This document shows positions 58,919-64,000 of a stretch of 64,000 nt of DNA, piece by piece (within the stretch, counting starts at the first letter, position 1; the number at the start of each line of letters is the position of its first letter). The position numbers and the translations under genes are program-made. Source of the stretch: Nitrospiraceae bacterium (GTDB lineage: Bacteria; Nitrospirota_A; Leptospirillia; Leptospirillales; Leptospirillaceae); the NCBI GenBank assembly GCA_028064945.1, contig JAPTWQ010000010.1, positions 1 through 64,000 on the forward strand, in the 5' to 3' direction. The notes beneath the pieces were generated by a model. That model saw nothing but the letters and a program-made list of their open reading frames with translations, had not been told where the DNA came from and did not search any database.

Positions 58919-59700
58919 TTGAGAAATTCCTCATATTGGAGAAGACCATCGGTCATGTCCTCCCCTGTCGCCGCAACCTCATCCGGAACGTCCGTCACAC
59001 AAATGGCATCGAGAAGCAGGATTCCTTCCGGATTTTTGTAGAGGACCCTCCATAGACCCGGAAAAGCAGTCGAATGGATCTGGCAGGCTCCGTACCCCCT
59101 GGAGACCAGAGAGATCCGGTCTTCTTTCAAGAGCCGGTCGATCCATTCGGCATCTGCTTCAGACAGGGGAAGCTTGTTCAGAAAGATTTTATGGGCCCCC
59201 TTTCGGGGGGAATGGTTTTCAAGATGCCATGCCAACTCGCCCAGGAGTGGACGAGCATTCATGAGATGGGGAAAGAGGTGCTTGAGTGGGCCTTCATAAC
59301 GCTCGTCCGGGACGAGGCCGGGCGCCACGACCGGTTTTGTGCGGAGAATCCGGGGAGATCTTCCCACCTCAATTTCCGAAAGGACCACTCCGTTCGAAGA
59401 CCCCTCCGGACTGTTTCCCAGAAGCCATAGACCTGGATAGTTTGATTCCCGGACATGGAGTGCCTTGCCTTTTTTTTCCGGATCGTCCGAAAGAATCCTC
59501 CCGGAGATCTCTCCTTCTCCCAAGAGTTCGACAAGGTGGCCGCATTCTTCCGGCGTGAGGGATTCAAGGGATAACCCATAGCTTTCATCGGGGTGTTCGA
59601 TGGCTTTTGCCAGCAGATCTTGAATGGCGACCATGGATTCGTAAAGTCTGGGGGTGATGCGTGTGTGTTCCGGAATGTCCGGAGAGGAGGTCATGCTCAT
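58894..59700 (-). CDS. hupH: HupH/HyaF-family hydrogenase maturation protein
   Basis: Accessory protein of group 1 hydrogenases, required for small-subunit maturation in other organisms. The family patterns LLGEGEISGRI, ESNYPGLWLL and the C-terminal RGYGACQIHSTAFPGLWRV are visible. VTDVPDEVAATGEDM ends the conserved part. Length of 268 aa. Overlaps hupK by 25 bases and hupF by four. Confidence 0.87.
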   Translation of the reverse strand: MSMTSSPDIPEHTRITPRLYESMVAIQDLLAKAIEHPDESYGLSLESLTPEECGHLVELLGEGEISGRILSDDPEKKGKALHVRESNYPGLWLLGNSPEGSSNGVVLSEIEVGRSPRILRTKPVVAPGLVPDERYEGPLKHLFPHLMNARPLLGELAWHLENHSPRKGAHKIFLNKLPLSEADAEWIDRLLKEDRISLVSRGYGACQIHSTAFPGLWRVLYKNPEGILLLDAICVTDVPDEVAATGEDMTDGLLQYEEFLKWIASDLS

Positions 59701-60005
59701 GGGTTTTCTCCATCGGTGAGTCCATTGGCCGCTCCGGAGGAGCGGGAAGGGATGTCCGGAAAAAAGCGCTCAAAGTCAGTCTCCCCGGCAAATGCCGCCT
59801 CAAGGGCGTCCAGGGCAAGATTGATCTCCATTGCCTCATCCTCCGTCAGAACCTGGCGGGCCTGACCCAGAAAGGCCATGACCCATGTTCCCGGCGTCTG
59901 AGCTCCGACCAGGGCCATCTGAATGGATCGGATTTCCCCACGACCCTCGCATTTCGAAAGGAAAGGGTGGGACTCAAGAACCCTCATGGGCACTCCTAGG
60001 CACAT
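59697..60005 (-). CDS. hupF: HupF (HypC-family) hydrogenase chaperone
   Basis: Second HypC-like protein. MCLGVPMRVLES holds the essential Cys2. GTWVMAFLGQARQVL corresponds to the second HypC motif. The C-terminal tail is longer than in HypC (102 aa). In other bacteria it protects hydrogenase from oxygen during assembly. Overlaps hupD by ten bases. Confidence 0.88.
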   Translation of the reverse strand: MCLGVPMRVLESHPFLSKCEGRGEIRSIQMALVGAQTPGTWVMAFLGQARQVLTEDEAMEINLALDALEAAFAGETDFERFFPDIPSRSSGAANGLTDGENP

Positions 60006-60568
60006 GGGAATGTTCTCCGGTCGGATATGGTCATGTGAATAGGGTCGGGAGAGATCCTGTCAAAGGGAATCTCTTTCCCGGGAGACAGGACGAGCCCCCA
60101 TTCAGCGAGGATCTCCGCTCCTTTTTCCAGAATAAGGGGAATCTGTCCTTCTACCAGAGCGGTGAGTGATCCACCGAATTCATCCCATTCCAATGGCTGC
60201 ACTCCGACCAGGGCCATTTCCCTCGGAGATGATCCAAGGAGGTCGCACAGGATCAGCACCTCCTGGAAGCCGGTTTGATGAAGGCTCATCTTGCCTGAGT
60301 GAAGGTAAGCCGGGACCTCTTCATTTCGGCGCACAACAATGGATCCGGGCTCTTGTTGAAAGTCCACGGCATCAAAGATCAGGAGACGGTCGGTTTCCTG
60401 GATGAACGGGGTGAGTGAAAGCCCCTGGGTTCCTCCGTCCATGATGGTGACTCCCTCGGGAAGATGAAACTGTTCCTGAAAGGCCCAGACGGCCCGGACG
60501 CCCAACCCCTCGTCTCCCCACAGGAGGTTTCCAATCCCCAGAATCAATGTTTTTGGGAGACTCTCCAT
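59996..60568 (-). CDS. hupD: Hydrogenase large-subunit maturation protease
   Basis: Cleaves the C-terminal peptide of HupL after nickel insertion. ILGIGNLLWGDEGLGVRAV contains the first metal ligand Asp/Glu. The region IMDGGTQGLSLTPFI and LLIFDAVDF carries the second ligand, and LHQTGFQEVLI the His. ATG at 60568 gives 190 aa, a normal size. An upstream extension to 60775 lies in the hupC gene and is not credible. Confidence 0.92.
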   Translation of the reverse strand: MESLPKTLILGIGNLLWGDEGLGVRAVWAFQEQFHLPEGVTIMDGGTQGLSLTPFIQETDRLLIFDAVDFQQEPGSIVVRRNEEVPAYLHSGKMSLHQTGFQEVLILCDLLGSSPREMALVGVQPLEWDEFGGSLTALVEGQIPLILEKGAEILAEWGLVLSPGKEIPFDRISPDPIHMTISDRRTFPCA

Positions 60569-60576
60569 TTTTCCGG

Positions 60577-61278
60577 TCACTTTCTGAAGAACCGGAAACC
60601 GCTGATCATGGTCCCGACCGAGGTCTGACGTCCCACAATGTCTTCCCTGATCGCCATGTAGATATGTCCCAAAACAAAGACCAGAATAAACCACATGCCG
60701 AGGTGGTGGAGTGTTCTCAAATCTTGGGGCTGTCCAACTAGGGGAGTGATCCAGCCAAACAATCGATCGGCCCATGAACCTGCTCCGAGTCCCTCTGCGT
60801 ACATCGCCCCGCCTGTACCGATCATCACAAGGGAGCCGAGTACGAAAAAGACAAACATGGCCGACTGGGCCACGGGATTGTGTCCATAGTATTTCCTTGG
60901 ACTCTTTTCCAGAAAGAAGATCCAGCGGATTTCACGGGACAGATCCTTCCACCATTCGCCGCTTGTTACCGGGATGCGGAAAAGTTCCCGGGAATAGGTG
61001 TTTCCGATGAAGCTCCATAAAAACCGGATGAGAAATCCCCCGCCGAAGAGATAGGCTGCGACAAAATGGGAGAACCGGATGTCTCCCATCAGGAAATGAT
61101 GGCTTGCCTCGCCCATGAGACTTGGAAACGGGTGGGCGATTAGATAACCGCTCACCGCCAGGACGAGGATCGATCCGGCATTGATCCAGTGCCAAATTCG
61201 GACCGGAGCTTCATAGATGTAGTGGACCCCTTCATCGTTTTCCGGAGCCACCGTGGAAACTTCGACCTCGTACCCCAT
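60577..61278 (-). CDS. hupC: Ni/Fe-hydrogenase b-type cytochrome subunit
   Basis: Membrane dihaem cytochrome b that passes hydrogenase electrons to the quinone pool. YEAPVRIWHWINAGSILVL begins the first helix with a haem His. Further His residues are in RFSHFVAAYLF, LRTLHHLGMWFILVFVLGHIYMAI. Four helices in 233 aa fit the HyaC/HupC family. Located 23 bases downstream of hupL. Confidence 0.94.
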   Translation of the reverse strand: MGYEVEVSTVAPENDEGVHYIYEAPVRIWHWINAGSILVLAVSGYLIAHPFPSLMGEASHHFLMGDIRFSHFVAAYLFGGGFLIRFLWSFIGNTYSRELFRIPVTSGEWWKDLSREIRWIFFLEKSPRKYYGHNPVAQSAMFVFFVLGSLVMIGTGGAMYAEGLGAGSWADRLFGWITPLVGQPQDLRTLHHLGMWFILVFVLGHIYMAIREDIVGRQTSVGTMISGFRFFRK

Positions 61279-61301
61279 ATTCTTCCTCCATGTCCGGATT
61301 T

Positions 61302-63095
61302 TTACCGGACTTTCACACTGTGAAGAGGTTTCCCCTCTGGCCCGAGGATATGAGTGGAGCAGGCCAGGCAGGGATCGAAGCTGTGGAGTGTCCTGAGTAT
61401 CTCAAGAGGCTGTTTCGGATCGGCGAGAGGGGTGTTCATAAGGGCGGCCTCGAACGCGCCGATCTGTCCCTTGGGGTCACGTGGAGATCCGTTCCAGGTG
61501 GTGGGAACGACCGCCTGATAGTTTTCGATTTTCCCCTCCCTGATCCGGATCCAGTGGCCGAGGGCGCCTCTCGGAGCCTCCGCGAATCCAACCCCCTTGC
61601 ACTCTTTTGGCCAAGTCCGGGGTTCCCACTTCTCCGTATTGGCGGTCGCTGTATTTCCAGCGCGGATATTGTCCATCAGACGTTTATGGAAATAGCGCAT
61701 CTTGTGGGCCGACCAGGAGGCTTCAAGACCCCGTGCCGCCGTTCGGCCGAGCGTTGAAAAAAGGGCGCTCACGGGAAGTCCAAGCGAACTCAGGAGTTTG
61801 TCGACCGGCTCCTTGAATTCCGGTTTTTTTTGGGCGTATCCGATGATCCATCTGGCCAATGGGCCCACTTCCATGGCATGGCCGTTCCATCTCGGGGCCT
61901 TGATGAAGGAGTACTTACCTTCCTCGTCCAGCTCCTTGATGTCGGTCGGTGTTCCCTTGGCGTTTTTCCCCAGAATATAGTTCGGATCGGTGATGCCGTC
62001 CCAGGGATGGATTCCTCTGGTTTCATCCGGGTACCGGTACCAGGAGTGGACGACAAACTCTTCGATCTCGGTGGGGTTTTTGAGGTCCACCGGATGGACG
62101 GTGGAGAGGTCTCCACCGATGATCGCTCCGCGGGGAAGAAGAAGGTTTCGGGGAGAGTAATCATTCGGGTGGTCCGGAAACTCTCCGTAGGACATGACAT
62201 TCTGGCTCGACAGGCCTCCTCCGTACAGCCAGTCCTTATAGTAGGACGCGATGGCGACCAGGTCCGGAATGTAGACCTGATCGATGAACGTGATGGTCCT
62301 CTCGATGATCTGGGAGACATAGTTCAATCGTTCCATGTTGAGCGGTGCTCCCGCCGAAAGATCTCCGTCGATATTGATCGCGCAGGGAACGCCGCCAACC
62401 AGCCAGTTGGGATGGGGATTTTTTCCTCCGAAAATCGTGTGGATCTTGACGATTTCCTTCTGGAAATCCAGTGCTTCAAGATAGTGGGTCACCGCGAGCA
62501 GATTGACCTCTGCCGGAAGTTTGTAGGAGGGATTCCCCCAGTAGCCGTTCATGAAGGGGCCTAGTTGTCCGGATTCGACGAATTTTTTGAGCCGGTTCTG
62601 GACATCCCGGAAATATCCGGGTGACGAGTTGGGCCAACGGGAGATCTTTTGGGCGATTGCCGAGGTTTGTCTGGGGTCTGCCTTCAGGGCATTGGGCACA
62701 TCGACCCAGTCCATGGCGTGGAGGTGGTAGAAGTGGACCAGATGATCCTGAACCATGAGAGTCAGATGCATGAGATTCCTGATGATGTTGGCATTGTCGG
62801 GAATGGTGATTCCCAGGGCATCTTCGACCGTCCGGACGGAGACGAGGGCATGGACTCCGGTACAAACGCCGCAGATCCTTTGGGTGAAGGCCCAGGCGTC
62901 CCGGGGATCTCTCCCTTTAAGGATGGTCTCGATTCCTCGCCACATTGTTCCGGAACTGACCGCATTTCTGATGATGTTGTTGCTGTCAAGATTCACTTCA
63001 CAGCGAAGATGTCCCTCGATTCTTGTAACAGGGTCAACCACCACCCTTCGTCCGGAATTGTCCATCCGGAAACCTTGTGTTTCATAGACGCTCAT
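61302..63095 (-). CDS. hupL: [NiFe] uptake hydrogenase large subunit
   Basis: Holds the NiFe active site. N-terminal ligands Cys75 and Cys78 are in [13 protein letters not shown]-terminal ligands Cys576 and Cys579 are in [11 protein letters not shown], and a 15-residue tail after His582 is the part removed by the protease. [12 protein letters not shown] begins the protein. The 597 aa match group 1 membrane-bound hydrogenases. Overlaps hupS by four bases. Confidence 0.97.
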   Translation of the reverse strand: MSVYETQGFRMDNSGRRVVVDPVTRIEGHLRCEVNLDSNNIIRNAVSSGTMWRGIETILKGRDPRDAWAFTQRICGVCTGVHALVSVRTVEDALGITIPDNANIIRNLMHLTLMVQDHLVHFYHLHAMDWVDVPNALKADPRQTSAIAQKISRWPNSSPGYFRDVQNRLKKFVESGQLGPFMNGYWGNPSYKLPAEVNLLAVTHYLEALDFQKEIVKIHTIFGGKNPHPNWLVGGVPCAINIDGDLSAGAPLNMERLNYVSQIIERTITFIDQVYIPDLVAIASYYKDWLYGGGLSSQNVMSYGEFPDHPNDYSPRNLLLPRGAIIGGDLSTVHPVDLKNPTEIEEFVVHSWYRYPDETRGIHPWDGITDPNYILGKNAKGTPTDIKELDEEGKYSFIKAPRWNGHAMEVGPLARWIIGYAQKKPEFKEPVDKLLSSLGLPVSALFSTLGRTAARGLEASWSAHKMRYFHKRLMDNIRAGNTATANTEKWEPRTWPKECKGVGFAEAPRGALGHWIRIREGKIENYQAVVPTTWNGSPRDPKGQIGAFEAALMNTPLADPKQPLEILRTLHSFDPCLACSTHILGPEGKPLHSVKVR

Positions 63096-64000
63096 TCTTT
63101 CGTCTCCTTCTGAGGCAAGTTCGGTGCCTGATCCTTGCCGGCTGCTTCGGATCGGGAAGCCTTCGTTTTTCCGGATTCGTGACCTCCGCCGGATTTTTGA
63201 ATGCCTGTGAGGAGAGCGTGGGCGGCAACACCTGCTCCCGCGACACCAAGGGTGGTGAGCCCGATCGTGTCGGCGTCAGCCTCTACACCAAATCCTTCAA
63301 GGTTTGAAAGATGTTTGTAGAATGGGCCCTTGTCCCAGAAATCCTTTTCGGAGCAACCGATGCATCCGTGTCCGGACTTGATGGGAAAAGAGACCCCATT
63401 ATTCCACCCTGTGGTCGAGCAGGCATTGTAGGTCACCGGCCCCTTGCAACCCATTTTGTAAAGGCAATATCCCTTGCGGGCTCCCTCGTCGTCCCAGTGT
63501 TCGACGTATTGCCCGGCATCGTAGTTGGGGCGACGGTAGCACTTGTCGTGGATTCTCTGGCTGTAAAACATTTTGGGACGTCCCTCACGGTCGAGCTCAG
63601 GGAGTCTGCCAAAGGTGGTGATATAGGTGATGACTCCGGTCATCACCTCGGCGATCGGAGGACATCCCGGAATCTTGATGACCTGCCTGTCGGTCAGGAT
63701 TTCATGAATGGGGGTTGCCTGGGTGGGGTTGGGTTTGGCCGCCTGAACGCATCCCCACGAGGCGCAGGATCCCCATGCGATCACTGCCTTGGCCTTGGAT
63801 GCGACTCTTCTCAACTGCTCCACAAACGGTTTTCCGCCGACAATGCAGTACATTCCGTCTTCGTTCATGGGCGGATTGCCCTCGACGGCGAGGATGTATT
63901 CCCCCGGGTGCTTCTTCATCACGCTTTCAAGGCAGTCTTCAGCTTCATGTCCCGCTGCAGCCATCAGAGTGTCATCATAGTCAAGGGAGATCATCGAGAG
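63092..64000 (-). CDS. hupS: [NiFe] uptake hydrogenase small subunit (partial, 5' end beyond the window)
   Basis: Iron-sulfur subunit, truncated by the window edge; the frame is still open there, and the N-terminal Tat signal with the first cluster cysteines is missing. Visible are [20 protein letters not shown] and IPGCPP (proximal cluster), HDKCYRR with [10 protein letters not shown] (distal), and [14 protein letters not shown] (medial). The extra Cys in SWGC corresponds to the added ligand of oxygen-tolerant hydrogenases with a 4Fe-3S cluster. A C-terminal hydrophobic helix ([20 protein letters not shown]) anchors it. Confidence 0.95.
   Translation of the reverse strand, partial: LSMISLDYDDTLMAAAGHEAEDCLESVMKKHPGEYILAVEGNPPMNEDGMYCIVGGKPFVEQLRRVASKAKAVIAWGSCASWGCVQAAKPNPTQATPIHEILTDRQVIKIPGCPPIAEVMTGVITYITTFGRLPELDREGRPKMFYSQRIHDKCYRRPNYDAGQYVEHWDDEGARKGYCLYKMGCKGPVTYNACSTTGWNNGVSFPIKSGHGCIGCSEKDFWDKGPFYKHLSNLEGFGVEADADTIGLTTLGVAGAGVAAHALLTGIQKSGGGHESGKTKASRSEAAGKDQAPNLPQKETKE

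Overview
This 64 kb window looks like a chromosomal segment of an acidophilic, iron-oxidising Nitrospirota bacterium, most likely a Leptospirillum. That is inferred from the gene content, not from a database match. The supporting genes are a form IV RuBisCO-like protein, a Hyf/complex-I-like membrane complex without nickel ligands, paired epsilon-type 2-oxoacid:ferredoxin oxidoreductase subunits (expected with a reductive TCA cycle) and a group 1 uptake hydrogenase.

Layout. (1) 3-12527, minus strand: tmRNA (ssrA) and smpB, pepA, queC, queE, a TPR protein, then gyrA, gyrB, dnaN and dnaA. (2) 12555-13044: an AT-rich region with degenerate DnaA boxes, the probable chromosome origin. (3) 13183-25170, plus strand: a biosynthetic block for branched-chain amino acids (ilvB, ilvN, ilvC, leuA, leuB), phosphatidylethanolamine (psd, pssA), aspartate semialdehyde (asd) and NAD (nadA), followed by small proteins and purU. 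(4) 25183-26205: a decaying IS200/IS605-type element with a tnpA that looks intact and an internally deleted tnpB, directly upstream of the RuBisCO-like protein gene. (5) 28764-37383: an EAL phosphodiesterase with a C-terminal zinc-binding (CZB-like) domain, then a six-gene minus-strand operon (hyfB, C, E, F, G, I-like). (6) 37707-43147: a frameshifted thioredoxin-like secreted protein, prmA, pyrF, a three-gene minus-strand operon with two paralogous epsilon-type subunits, and a divergent XRE-cupin regulator. (7) 43337-49771: peptide deformylase and anaerobic-type cobalamin genes (cobO, cobJ, cbiG, cbiT, cbiE, cbiD), interrupted by a MarC-family gene. (8) 49818-64000, minus strand: a YgjP-like metallopeptidase, a nickel/cobalt transporter, a complete hypABCDEF maturation set and hupK, hupH, hupF, hupD, hupC, hupL, hupS. 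hupS runs off the right edge.

How the genes work together. The right third is a uptake-hydrogenase island: hupSLC feeds H2 electrons to the membrane, and hup/hyp genes assemble the NiFe centre. The NiCoT transporter lies between hydrogenase and cobalamin genes and could supply both metals. The hyf-like complex lacks the nickel-binding cysteines, so it is better read as an energy-converting hydrogenase-related (Ehr) complex, perhaps coupling ion flow to ferredoxin reduction for carbon fixation. An identical 11-bp element lies 40-60 bases upstream of both the hyf-like operon and the epsilon-subunit operon. In the second it forms half of a perfect 22-bp palindrome over a near-consensus promoter. 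This suggests co-regulation and is the most interesting unexplained signal here.
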